Assembly (NCBI GenBank): GCA_004369085.1
Contig: ML210374.1
Location: 1-45,212, forward strand
DNA from: Coprinopsis marcescibilis
Lineage: Eukaryota; Basidiomycota; Agaricomycetes; Agaricales; Psathyrellaceae
DNA length: 45,212 bases
Reading direction: 5' to 3'
Of the stretch, positions 9,087-20,826 are shown in pieces. The notes beneath the pieces are model-generated. The model worked only from the letters and a program-made list of their open reading frames with translations. It had not been told where the DNA came from and ran no database searches. The position numbers and the translations under genes are program-made. Position 1 is the first letter of the stretch. The number at the start of each line of letters is the position of its first letter.

Positions 9087-10369
9087 ATGTCTGACCCAAC
9101 CAAGCCAACACTGGCCAAGGTGCCCGCCGCAGACGACGATCTCGACGATCTCGACGGTAACAGCGCCAACTCCTCATCAGTATACTCACAAGTCTAATAG
9201 TTGCCTACAATAATAGACGTTCTCGATGAATTCAACGATTCCAAACCGGCAAGCGGTAGCCAAGCACCCCCGCCCTCCGCCACATTCCCGCCCCCGTCTC
9301 CCAACCAAGCCCAGACCTCTGGGCGTCCGCGCACCAACACCCGCGTCGACACAAAGCCCCCCAGCGTGCCAGGAGTCGGCCCACCTCTCCACAGCACAGC
9401 CGAGGTCGATGAGGACGAGCTTTCGTCCGAATTCGCCAAGGAGCTCGCAAAGGGGATGGAGAGTCTCATGCGCGAGCTCAGTGGGGGTGCGCTCCCAGGT
9501 GAAGGTGCAAATGATGGAGACGAGGGTGGGGTGAAAGAGGACGACGAGCAGACGAAGGCTTTGAAGGCTGCTTGGGAAGCTATGCTCATCGAGGGCATGA
9601 ACGGCCAAGCTGGGGAGGATCTCTTACCGTCCCTAGGCGATATCCTAGGCGAGGGTGGCCAAGCTGGGGCGCCACGCGCAGCGGAAGCCCCTTCTTCTTC
9701 TTCTGGTGCTGCCCCGGAAAACTTTCAAGAACGAATCAAGCAGGCCATGGGTAAGATGAAAGAGGGCGAAAACGACCTCCGTGCTGCTGCTGGTGCAGCA
9801 GCACCAGGTACAGGCGCAGATGGCTCGCCAGAGTCAATAGCTGACCTCCTTAAATCGCTAGAAGATCTGGGACTCGGAGAAGGCGGCGAAAACGACTCTG
9901 AGCTGGCTGGATTCCTCGAGTCGATGATGGGCCAACTTATGAGCAAGGAAATCCTTTACGAGCCCCTGAAAGAGCTCGCGGACAGTGTATGCCTCCGTCC
10001 ATCATGTATATCGCGATAACATTTGACATTTATTGCAGTTCCCACCGTACCTTGCCAACCCACCCCAACAACTCTCGTCTGAAGACAGAACCCGCTACGA
10101 GAAGCAACTAGCATGCGTAACACGCATCGTCACAGTCTTCGAGTCGTCAACCTACAGCGACACGAATCCGGAATCGAACAAGCAGATCGTCGACCTCATG
10201 TCCGAGGTCTGTGTTTGACCTTTCCTTCAATGTTGCACTAGACTAATTTCATTCACAGATGCAATCCTATGGCTCACCTCCATCCGAACTTATGGGCCCC
10301 TTGCCTGCAGGTTTCGATGGGGGCCTTCCAGGGGTCGATCCCAACGACCCCAACTGCACCATCGCATAA
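9087..10369 (+). CDS. PEX19: Peroxin 19, peroxisomal membrane-protein chaperone and import receptor
   Basis: Exons 9087-9156, 9217-9986, 10039-10206 and 10259-10369 close in phase and give 372 residues. The N-terminus is acidic (DDDLDDLDDVLDEF), as in PEX19, where this region binds PEX3. A long low-complexity Pro/Ser/Gly and acidic middle follows. The conserved helical C-terminal half begins near ESMMGQLMSKEILYEPLKEL and continues with FPPYLANPPQQLS and RYEKQLACVTRIVTVFE. The chain ends in CTIA, a CaaX box expected to be farnesylated. PEX19 binds newly made peroxisomal membrane proteins in the cytosol and delivers them to PEX3. The full length and intact CaaX box suggest a working gene. Its 5' flank is partly duplicated at 3.7-4.3 kb. 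Confidence 0.95.
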
Positions 10370-12254
10370 TCTCAGGCTCCCCATCTTCCTCATGCCTTTC
10401 TTCGCTAGGAACGCTCGACGCGCACATAGGAACCAGTGGCTTGTCTACGCAGTGCATGCGCTGCGACGGGCCCAATACCACGCTATCCTCATCCTCACCC
10501 TAACCCAAAGCTACCTCTGCCCTTTGCTTTCACCGCCCATCCGCTTCCTGCACCATCTCAATCTCACTGCCAACCACACTGCCAACAACCCACACCAAAT
10601 CAAAGCTAATAATGCAATACGCAATCAAATCCGTGTATGATGTTCAACGTGTAATGTACATTAGTATGCCTCCGCTTTTCCCTCCGGAATCCAAATTCAC
10701 AGATCTCTTCTTCAAACTGCTAAGCAAACTTGCGCCTGCGAGTCGTATCTTGTGGGTTCAGTTTGTGCATGTACATGGTTGCTTACTTTGGCTTTCGTAT
10801 GGGTATCGGATATTGGGGATATGCGCATCACCATCCGAATACATCCTTCAGGGTCCTGGACTCACGTATCTGCTTGCCTGCCCACCTCCGAATCCCGATT
10901 CTCTCCTCCCAACCTTTCTCTGGATGAGTATCGCTCCGGGTCTATAGATTCAAGCCCATACTATGTCGTGAAGGGCTACAGCAGGCTTGAGGATGAGTTG
11001 CCAATTGTGAAGGGGGAAACACCCGCGACGGACGATGAACGACTCTATTGGAAATTTAGAACGTATTATGTTGGACAGTCAATGTTCAATAATTGAGTCC
11101 CCAGTAATTAAATTTTACAGTTGAAGGAGGACAATCGTCTTCAGTGGAGTCGAAACGCATGATCGATGACTCGGAGGAGTAGGAGTCGAAATTCGTCAGG
11201 ACATATAGTCTAATAGTCTACATAGTCGCATCCACAAGATCCGACGAGTACTCAGTACCCAAACAGAAGCAAAAAAAACAAATAAGAATTACGCACAACA
11301 TACTACAGAAAACCCCGGGCTGGTAGCCTAGTACACACTACTACACAAACTACACTATACACATAAGTACGGGTCGAGAACGAGGCGGGGACTACCAATT
11401 GAGAGGGTTCAAAGGGGAAGTCGAAGAGGGGAAAAGGGAAATAAGGGACGGAAAGAGAGTGAGCGAGGCGGTGGATGGCAAGCCGAGAGTTGTTTGGACG
11501 TCGCCCATCCGAGCTCGAGAACCAAGCCAAGCGTCCTAGTCAAGCACTAGCGGGGGACGGACGGACGGACCACCAGACGTCGAGTCGAGCTGCAGGAACG
11601 ATATAAGAGAATAAAAAGAGTGGTATGTAGTAGCACTAGCACAACAGCGATAACACAAGGTGGGAGAGCGAGTGTTCAAGCGAGGGAGCGAGAAAGAGCG
11701 GGGCGTGAAGCAAGAGGGTGGGTGTCGTGGTCGGTTCGTAGAGATGGAGAAGGTAGAGGCGGAGAGGTAGAATAAAATAGTATAACAGGTGAGAGAATCA
11801 CGTCGACCAATACAACTAAGGACGGGAAAAGGTAGCCACGCAGCACAGGTACAAGCGTACGGCGTAAGGAACATATCATACCAAACTAGAATCACATACC
11901 AGAAAAATCAAACAATAATAAGTAGTAATACCTAGAGAACACGATACAGAAAAAGCTAGAGAAACAGTACCATCCAAGAAAGAAACACAGAAAAGGAAAG
12001 AAATATCAATCGCACATACAATCGTACATTGAAGTTAGATCAAGGGGGGCCATTCATCGTCAAGGTCATAGCAGCAACAGAAGGGACGGATTGGGCGTGT
12101 CAGGGAAAGAGAAAGGGAGCGTATTTTGTCCTGGGATTGGAGGGAGAGCGAAAGGCGGTGCATTGCGATGAGAATGACGAATGAAAGCTCTTGAATCTTG
12201 TTTCTTTATTTAATGTGTCGAGAAGGAAACCTAGGCCTATTCACATGGAATAAA
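10370..12254. other. Gene-poor stretch downstream of PEX19
   Basis: No supportable gene. A 114-codon plus-strand frame at 10752-11096 ends in a hydrophilic segment (DDERLYWKFRTYYVG) that looks mildly protein-like, but it has no family match I recognise and no splice context. From about 11380 to 12180 the plus strand is strongly purine-rich (GAGAGG/AAAGGA runs), so the minus strand is pyrimidine-rich. This could be a long 3' untranslated region of the minus-strand gene ending at 12255. Confidence 0.4.
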
Positions 12255-13318
12255 TCAGTTCTGTGGTTGAAAAAATGGGGGATGTGGCAGACTGGCCTTT
12301 TCCTCCTGAGCAGCAGCCTCGTCCTCTGCTTCAGGCTCCTCCGCAATAGCCTCGTCAACCTTTGCGCTTCCGGTGGCAGCAGGTTCCTGTCCAGCAACCT
12401 AAAAAGATCGAAATCAGTGACAGTTCGTGAACCATTGTTAAACACGCCGAAGAAATTTAGCTGGTGAAACCATCGGAAGGACAGCGCCGGTCTTCAACTA
12501 TCCATGCTCGGTGGAAAGTGCAGACCTACGCTCCACTACCAGTGTCCGAGTTCCCAGCGGTACGGCCTACACCCGACCGCCATTACATTTTCCACAGAAC
12601 CGACAAGCTCAAAAGAGAGAAAAAGGACAGGAAAGCGGAAATTGCATGTGTACGAACCTTGGATGAAGGTTTCTTGGATCCTGCTCGTGAAGCTGGCTTG
12701 GCAGAGGCAGCACGAGATGCAGGCTTTGCGGTTGACGCAGGTTTAGCAGCAGCGGTTGATGCAGGTTTCGCAGATGCCTTGCTAGCGGGTTTGGTCACTT
12801 TGCTAGCAGGTTTAGCGGCAGCCTTGCTCGCAGGTTTAGCAACAGCAGCCTTGCTTGCAGGCTTGGACGCGGGCTTTGCCTTGCTCGCAGGTTTAGCCTT
12901 TACAGACGCGCAAAAACTGGTCAATCCACAGCCAAAAATAGGTAGAAATACGGTTAAGCACCTTTTTGGCAGGGGGGGACTCTGCCTCTGCCTCTGAAGT
13001 AGCAGCAGCAGCAGGAGCAGCATCGCCATTAGTCTGCTCTTCTGGCTCCTCCGCTTTCCTCTTCTTTCCACGCGCAGCAGCGGTGGATTTGGGCTTGTCC
13101 TCCTTCTTTTCCTTCTCCTTCGTCTTCTCCTTTGCCTCGCTCTCGCTTGACTCGGCAGGAGCAGCAGCCTTCTCCTTGTCCGCCTTTTTAGCCTTGGGTT
13201 TGGCTGGTGCCTTCTTCACAGGCGCCTCAGCCTTTGGCAGGTCCTTGATTCTGCTGCTACGTCTGGGTTCAGATGCAGCACCATCAGCCGAGGTCGTATT
13301 AGCAGCTTTGCGAGGCAT
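12255..13318 (-). CDS. Lys/Ala/Pro-rich nuclear protein with KPASK repeats (histone-H1-like composition)
   Basis: Exons 12962-13318, 12658-12897 and 12255-12398 all join in phase 0 and give 246 residues. The N-terminus has RRSSRIKDLPK, followed by a Lys/Glu-rich stretch and a nuclear-localisation-like RGKKRKAEEPEE. Exon 2 is almost entirely [A/S]KPASK repeats, much like the C-terminal tails of histone H1. Exon 3 is an acidic tail (EEPEAEDEAAAQEE). The composition suggests a DNA- or chromatin-associated protein, but no globular winged-helix or HMG domain is visible, so it should not be called H1. Intron 1 starts GTGCTT and intron 2 (259 nt) starts GTTCGT, both weaker donors, and intron 2 could hide a small exon. 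The N-terminal RRSSRI motif recurs in the nuclear peroxiredoxin at 27630-28563. Confidence 0.72.
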
Positions 13319-14741
13319 TGTATAATCCCGAGTCGGTTGGCTTGTTTATCTCGTTTGTTGTCGTCGTTGTCGAGATTTTCCTAGCAGAAAAATACTGATT
13401 AAATAGGACCTGGAAAGATAAAAGTCCTAGGTAGTTGGAGGGAGGATTGTTTTGCGCAGGAATAAGGGACGAGGAAGGGGACAGTCGAAGCGGGAGGAAC
13501 GCGTTGATTTGCGTTTTTGCTCTCAGGCATCGATTTCTCAACAACGCCGTTTGTTGATGTACACGCTGAGATCAATTTCCCATCACGTGTTTCGCGACTC
13601 GCGTCAAGCCACGTGCGGCATCGCCACCCAGCCACCGTCTCCTCCCTTCTTCTGCGTCCTTTTGCTGTTGTGGACAACCCAAAGTGGCTATAGATGATAG
13701 AAGTATAGGTTAGTTGGCTTAGTGTGGAAGTATAGATCCCGTATTCCTGCCAAAACGACATACATTGTTATCACCCGTTTTGTTCGACGGACGCGGTATC
13801 CACAGAGCATTTAAGCTTTGTGTAACAATCTCCTTTACGATACACAACAAAGCAGCAAGAGTATGTATTGTATCCCGCTGGTACACACAAGCCTTTTTTT
13901 CCGGCCCCTTACCCATACAACTATTCCTTCGTCCATGCTGTCTCTCGGGGCTCAATATAATCCTCTAATGCGCCTTTGTAAGGAGAGACATTCCACCACC
14001 CAAAGTACCTTTGTCTAACTACTTACATACCTGGCCTCAGCTTACCCATCCCTATTGCCGACACATAACTCTTCAGTACTGCACTGGTCGTTTATGCATA
14101 ACACGCTGCTCACTTCAGGGTTGTACTACCTTCATTTTGGCGACATTTGTTATTGAAATGTCTCAAGAGTCGTTGCGCAGTGGCAGCGAATGTTTGCACT
14201 AGGCGTCGGCTTCGAGTGAGTGGCACAGTCGTCCCCCCTAATAGCATTCCACAAAGCACGCAGTCAACACACGCAGTCACCACACGCATTCGAGCCAATC
14301 CGGAGGTTTCCGGCCATAATAGTCCTTCACACTAATTCAACCACTTCGAAAGATCCTGAGCCAGCCAACGCAACCCTGGAAAAAATCTGAGCCACGTACA
14401 GGTTAACCGCAACGACAAGAATTGCCCTCAGGCTTGCTATTCTTCCTGGACAATTTGAAGTCTATACTATCGTCAAGCGTCGGTACTCAAGCGGAATAAG
14501 ATCTGATCCAAATATCTCCATCTCAGACTTCCTTCTCTTCTGCTGTTCAATACTTACCCTGACCGGTGGCTGCTTCTCAGTCGGTAGAGTTGGGCGCTTA
14601 ATGTCGAGTTGCGACCCAAGGATGAGGTAGAGAACCAGGCTCGAATCTATCTGCCGACGTTTACAGCCACCCTTGACTCTGAGATCATTGACTGTACAGA
14701 TTCCCCGCTCCTGAGGACGATCAAGCATGGTCGATATATCG
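13319..14741. other. Intergenic region upstream of the nuclear-protein gene
   Basis: The left part (13319-13700) is the presumed promoter of the minus-strand gene at 13318. In the rest I see only short overlapping frames and no recognisable domain, repeat or RNA. Confidence 0.4.
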
Positions 14742-15591
14742 TCAAATGATGAAGCAGACAAAGTAACCGTGTCTTCCAATAACTAGATGGCCCGTCCGTC
14801 CCACCATCGGCGGCGGCGGTCGTACGCCGTGCCGTGTCCACCAGCTGCTTCGATAACCAAGTATAATGCAGCTCACTGGGTTCACAGGACGACGGATAAA
14901 GGTTGGAAGAATTGAAGAGCAGTCTAAATCTGTCAAAAGAAAAGGCATATCCGTGTAGCGTGCCCTGTGCATTGTTTTGAGATTACCGACCTTTGCAACC
15001 AGCTTCTGGCTGTTTTCGCCCTTTCTGGAAGTCAAAAAGAAGTTCGCTGCTGCAGGGCTCCTCGAATATGGTGTGTTGGACGTGGACTGATTACAGAATA
15101 CAGATAGATAACTTTGCATTCCTCAGCTCGGTTCGATCGCCTGATATTTTTGCTTGTACTGCTTGACAGCCTTCTGTCGAGGGGTAAGGTATTCAAGCTA
15201 TCTGTACCACTTGGAAGCCTGGATACACCAAGAAGCTACTCCGAGCCCATGATGACAGCTCGTCAACGTAACCTCAAAGTTCACTCCACGACGAGCACCG
15301 CTACTCACGTCTCTCCTCTATGAGCAACCGGCACAATGCTGTCACAGGTGGAGATATTGTAGAACCAAGGGCAATTTGAGTGTAAACACCCGGAATTCCA
15401 GATCCATCTGCGTATAACACGGGCGTGTACAACGCAATGATGAACGGGAGAAGGAAATCGAAACTGGCACGACCAACATCATCAAACCTCAACGTTATCA
15501 TAACACAGCCAACTTTTTGGAGTGAAAAGCTCCGCCGGAAAGTCACATTCCTAGTACGCATTGAAGTTGACTTGGTTATCTGAACTCTCAA
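14742..15591 (-). pseudogene. Possible exons of an unrecognised gene, some hydrophobic (perhaps decayed)
   Basis: Two blocks look coding. At about 15301-15520 a hydrophobic frame includes FDFLLPFIIALYTPVLYADG and ISPPVTALCRLLIEER and ends at a consensus GTGAGT donor. After a 36-nt gap that would be phase-correct, the frame continues YVDELSSWARSSFLVYPGF. At about 14770-14980 a second frame reads GYAFSFDRFRLLFNSSNLYP and SELHYTWLSKQLVDTARRTT. The joins need unusually short introns, and two frames are open in the second block, so the locus may be a decayed gene. I do not recognise a family; the first block could be membrane-spanning. Confidence 0.3.
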
Positions 15592-18500
15592 GATATATCG
15601 GAATGCAAGTCACATGTAGAGACCGATCGATTATCGTAGGCGCCTTACAACCGATGGCTCCCCCTGATACCCTATCCTATAGAAACAACAGGTCGTATGT
15701 ACAATAGCTTTACCCCTAGTCAGAGCGAGGCCCACTAGCCAGTGCAGCTTCCGTCAGAACGCTCCAACGGCCAGTCAATGTCACGGCAGGAGCATCTTCA
15801 CGACAACACAGGTCAATAAGTTACTGGGTGCCAAGCAATCGAACAACGTGCAACATCGTCAATGCAAGTATTTATACAAACTAGCCCCATGTCCTGTCCG
15901 ATCTTCAGTGTGCTGCCGAGACGGATGAGGACGGACGGGGGTCACGGCGAACGCACGTCCGGTACTTGAAATGGGCTGCATTGCCGTTCGCGGCGTAAGT
16001 GGCTCAGGGGCGTCTCCTGGCGCTTCGCTATACTCCGATATCTATCTCCGTCCGTAAGTGTCAAAGCTAAAAGCAATGACAGAAGAGGCAGATGTCTACA
16101 AGGACATATATATGCCCTGCAGTAGTTGAAGCGAGTCAAACAGCTACTAGCTAAGCTGATCAATTATCGCGAGCACTCCTGAGCTAAGCTGTCAACTTGA
16201 AGTTGACGCATATGTATATCCGGGCAGACGGATCGACCACTTGACTGTCGTCCATGAGGTTCACTTTCAAAGGTGGCGAGGTCCTGGAAGATATGGCTAT
16301 CCATTCATTATTCATTACTGACAGCGTGTGGCTTTATAGGTCAAATAAGTGTTCCCTCAACAGCTGTTTTGCTGTACTAGTCTGGTAAGGTCAGGGCCAG
16401 AGCCTGATTCTTATCCACAGCGTACTAGTATTAACGTCGACTTCAGCTCATATCTGTAAAGATAGTGACGTCTATATCTCCCAAGTGATGATATGATGGT
16501 TTGATACCCGAGCAAACAACAACGGGAAAAACATGGAAGAATCAAGGAACAGGCATATTCGTTCCTGCGGGCGTAACTTCTTCGAACTGTAGGCCCTCAC
16601 ACATATGCACGACAGGGAACTCACGGATGAATGCACTTCGAGCTTCCAAACGTGACAGACAGAATCAGGATCTCACCAGACTCACCTTGTCAATCTCAGA
16701 ATAATCCATCTGCGTACACGAGCGCTTCTTTGATGACCCACCTATATAGTATCATCAACTTCTCACCAGGATTAGTTAGATATTCTACCTCCTTGTATAT
16801 ATCAGAAACAATGCATACTCCGCGAACTCGCCTTTTGTAGCACCTAGACTCACGCGTTGCATACAACGGCCGCCCGTCCCAGTGGCCGTAAGACCCCTTA
16901 TCTTGCATACCCACTGGCTCACCGTCAGCGGGCTGGATAACCCTCCAGATCTCCACTCAAAAAAAAACTCTTTCCGACAGATTCGTCGTTGTACATATCA
17001 TTCTGCACTTACGATAACATGCCAGTACGTTCATGTGATACTGCTGATATGTGCTCCACTAGTACTACAAATCAACAATTGAAAAATCAGAACAAGGAAA
17101 TCGTCCATGTGCACGTCGATGTACATCTACATAGTACAAAATCGCACGAACACTGTCATCACTGTCTCAGCTCGTGCGCAGCAGGGCAGCCAATATATCG
17201 TGTTCACCAGAGATCCCAGCCACGAGTCTACCCATTAGCTACATACCTCCTTCGCTTCTCAGAAGAAATGGCGGTCGCTACTACCAAGCCCTTCCTGGCT
17301 CCGGCGTTCTATTTCTAACGCACACTGCATGCGCACACGGCGATGCTGCCGCCTCGAATTTCTCCACCAAGGTAATATCGATCGCTCACTGAACCCGCCC
17401 GCCCAAACGTTTGAACGAAAGGTATACACAACTTTCCCTCACCACCCTTAGACAGACACAGACCCTGATCGAATCATCGCGATCGATACCGGCAAATGTC
17501 CAATGTTATTCACGCAACGTCCCATGACCCCTCCACAGCCCACGGGCCACAAGTCAACAACAGCGTGAGTCTCCTTGTCACGGCTCCTTCGCGATTTCAC
17601 CACCGCTGATGTATGATGTGGCTTCAACTGCACCACGCGTTGCATCTCGCCCAAAGTATGGAACCAGCAAAAATGATAAGCTGGCAGCTGCTCACTTGAT
17701 ACGGTGGACCCCATGGGGTCGTCCTCAGTCCGAACACTGAACCGCTCCAAGCGCAAGCGCAAATTCGCATCCTCGCCGGCCGTGGTGGGAGACTGGCGAC
17801 TGGGGCTGACACTCCAGACTCGAGTGCGCGTGGAATATCTACTTGGTACCTACGGCTGTAGCACTCGGAGTCGAGCATGATCAAGATCATTATGGAAGTA
17901 TGTATGCAGCATACTCTTCAATGTGGTTCAACTTCAAGTGGTCAATCGGGGCGTCGTTCTCTCCGGCGTCTCCGGGTCCCCCAGCCGGGGCCAGCCCCAA
18001 AGGCTCCAGAAATACACATCTACATGGTACCCACACCTAATCAAACCTGCATTGCCGTTGCCGTTAAATGAGGCCTCTATAATGATCAAGCGAACCCCGT
18101 TTCTAGTGACCCTTACCTTTTAAATCAAACGCCGTTATCGGTGCTCAAAGTCCAAGCTCGGAAACCTCATCCTCCACTGCACACCCTAAACAGAAATCAA
18201 AATACGTACATATTCGTCTAATCAAATCAATATCACAGTAATGCCTAAAGGTATCCTCACTTTCCAGAAGGGCCAACTGTCAAGTACATCCACCTCACAT
18301 CGGGCGCTGTACAAGTTACCCAAGTTACGTCAATCCTTCCAAACTGCGCCGTCAACGGAAACACCCATCTCACCCATCAAAACAAACTCTCACTGTGGGC
18401 ACAGACACATGTCGTTTCAAAAGATAGCACTGGCGTTGAAAACAAAGAGAAGAAAAAATCGTGCGAAGTACATGAACTAGAATTACAACACTCTATTAAT

Positions 18501-18601
18501 ATCAACAAGTGTAAAGAAACCAGTCTGGAGGCAAAAGAAATTATACCTCCTAGACTCCAATCCAATATAAGATGTGGTAGATGTAACAAATGCTGCAGAA
18601 T
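15592..18601. other. Three-kilobase gene-poor region
   Basis: No frame on either strand combines length, protein-like composition and splice sites. No inverted repeats, long terminal repeats or transposase motifs were recognised by eye. The part nearest 18601 probably contains the 3' untranslated region of the permease gene. Confidence 0.4.
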
Positions 18602-20826
18602 TTAATGCGTGAAGAGTGCGCGGTAGATACGGACTCTAAGGGGTGCAGTTCTTCTCTCTGCGCGCCATGCGTCCATCTCAGCAACCGTGAGCCACGATTT
18701 TCGTCCAGCGTCGAGGTTGATCTCGTGAGCACGCTGGGGGAGGGTTCGTTTCCAGAGGTAGCCACCGAGGTAGAAGAGAATCATGACAGGCATGGCGAGG
18801 TAAGATGCTGAAAGAAATGTCAGAACAATCTACGCGTAAAAGACAGAATGAATGCTTACAGAAGAATCCTTCAGCAACTTCTCCGGGAGTCCTTTCAGCA
18901 TCACCGAGAGGATCAATGGCCTAGAAAATATAATGAATATCATGAACCGAGTATCGTGACGATGGTACTCACGATGTAGAATTGACCGATGAACACCAAG
19001 ATGACGAGGATGACACCGAACCACGATCCGTAAACACCACCCAAGGCCTGGTAAGGGAGCTCGCGGACGTCGTGGCCCTGAACCTTCCACGCACGGCGGA
19101 ATCGGATGTGGCACATGCAGATGGACATCCAGGTGAAGAGAGTCGAGAGACCGGAAAGGGCGAGGAGCCAGGTGACTATGGGAAGGAACACTCAGTAACA
19201 CGAAGCAGACAGATCGATGGTCAGATACTCACAAACTTTGTCACCGATATCCGCCTTGACGTTGATGTAGGCGAGAGGAGCCCAGATCATGATAGCACCC
19301 AATGACCACAATGGACGCGAAGCCTTGTCGACGTAGGTGAAAATCTTGGGGGCATATCCAGTCTCAGCCAAAGCGGTGAGGGTTCGCGATCCTGCGTAGA
19401 CGCAAGAAAGACCGATGGAGAGGACGGAGATACAGATGGTGACATTGATGAAGTGGTTGAGACCGGCGATCTTGGCCATATCGAGAGCGATGACGAAGGG
19501 AGAAGCAGCCGCTCCGCCATCCGAAGACCTGAGACGTGGCTCGTTGAAGGGGATGAGAAGACCGATAATTGTCAAGGAAGTGACGTAGATGACGGTCTAG
19601 GAGGATTTATATCAATAGGAGACGATAAAAATAAAGGCGGGCAACTCACAATACGCCAGAAAGTACCCTTGACAGCGGTGGGCATGGTCTCACGAGGGTT
19701 AGGGGTCTCAGAGGCAGCGAGACCGACGAGTTCGGTACCAGCAAATGAGAACGCAGCAGTGACGAACACCGACAACAGACCCTTGAATCCACTGGCAAAT
19801 GCTCCAGGGTCGGACCAATGCCTGCCTCCGAGGTAGGTATTGTATGCTCCATCACTGGGCCCACCACCGCAGATGCAGATGATACCAATGAAGATGAACA
19901 TCACGACGACGAGGAGCTTCAGGCATGAAGACCAGAATTCTTCCTCAGCGAAGCCAATTGTTCCGAAGACAGATAAGATGACTGGGGACCGGTTAGTGGC
20001 GCATCTTGAAGAAGAGGGAAAAGGCAACTCACAGATGACTAGCCAGAAAATTGAGATCCAGCCAGCGAGAGGCATGGCATTGAGTGCTTCCGGCCAATAA
20101 CTGACAGTCCGTGCGGCGACCGTGATTTCCAGAGGCAACACGATGGCCCATTGGAAGACGTAATTCCATCCCATGGCAAAGGCGAACGAGGGGTCCAAGA
20201 ACCGAATAGCGAGGGTGTAGAAACCACCTGATACCGGGTACAAAATTGACATTTCACCGAGAGCCTATTGAACAAGAAATTAGAGGACGTCATGCGTTGC
20301 TAATGGAAGACGAGTTTACCTGAGTTACGTTGATCAACATGATACCGATGAGGAGCCATGCAATGAGGATACCAGCAGGGCCACCGTCTGCAAGGGCTTT
20401 GCCTGAACCGACGAAAAGACCAGTACCGATACTTCCACCTGGAGACGAAGCGGCTTTAGAAACCTTCTCAGAAGAGAAGACAAGCGACTAGACTCACCGA
20501 CTGCAATCATCTGGAGGTGGCGGGGCTTCATCTGCTGCTGAAGCATGGGTGCATCGGCCATGACCTTCTCCAAATCCTCAACATTGTTGGCACCGTTAAC
20601 AACCTGTCCACTGTCGAAGAATGAGCATAATACAAAAAGGCGAGATCATAAAAATGAAGACATACGCTGTAGTTCCAGGAGCCCTCTTGAAAGACTCGAG
20701 GGTAAGACCGATACGGGTCAATTTCGACTCCTTGGAGGGGTCGTAAATTTCTACGCGTCTGCCGGACGAGGCGCTGGAGGAATCGACATCCTTGACGTCC
20801 TTCTCCGACAACTTGGGATCCGACAT
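18602..20826 (-). CDS. Amino-acid permease, YAT (fungal Gap1-like) family
   Basis: Nine exons: 20666-20826, 20498-20610, 20320-20438, 20033-20264, 19650-19981, 19233-19596, 18973-19175, 18860-18920 and 18602-18807. Introns are 51-59 nt, all phases close, and the product is 596 residues. A soluble N-terminal tail of about 85 residues precedes the core of the APC-superfamily transporter, which starts [20 protein letters not shown] and has about twelve hydrophobic segments. Diagnostic stretches are [13 protein letters not shown] (TM1, substrate-binding loop), [15 protein letters not shown] and [20 protein letters not shown]. Such proteins import amino acids by proton symport across the plasma membrane; substrate specificity cannot be read from sequence. 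The C-terminus is a cytosolic tail with ALPRRAH-like residues before the end FTH. The gene appears intact. Confidence 0.95.

Noticed and set aside
9186..9608. Minus-strand frames overlapping PEX19
   Set aside because: They lie entirely antisense to a well-supported PEX19 exon and show no family features.
10752..11096. 114-codon plus-strand frame downstream of PEX19
   Set aside because: Only the last third looks protein-like, there is no promoter or splice context and no recognisable domain.
12966..13325. Ala/Ser-rich frame on the plus strand opposite the nuclear-protein gene
   Set aside because: It is the complementary shadow of the Lys/Ala-rich coding exon; composition mirrors the codon bias of the real gene.
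15592..18601. Searched for a retrotransposon or other mobile element explaining this gene-poor stretch
   Set aside because: No reverse transcriptase, transposase, LTR or terminal inverted repeat was recognisable by eye.
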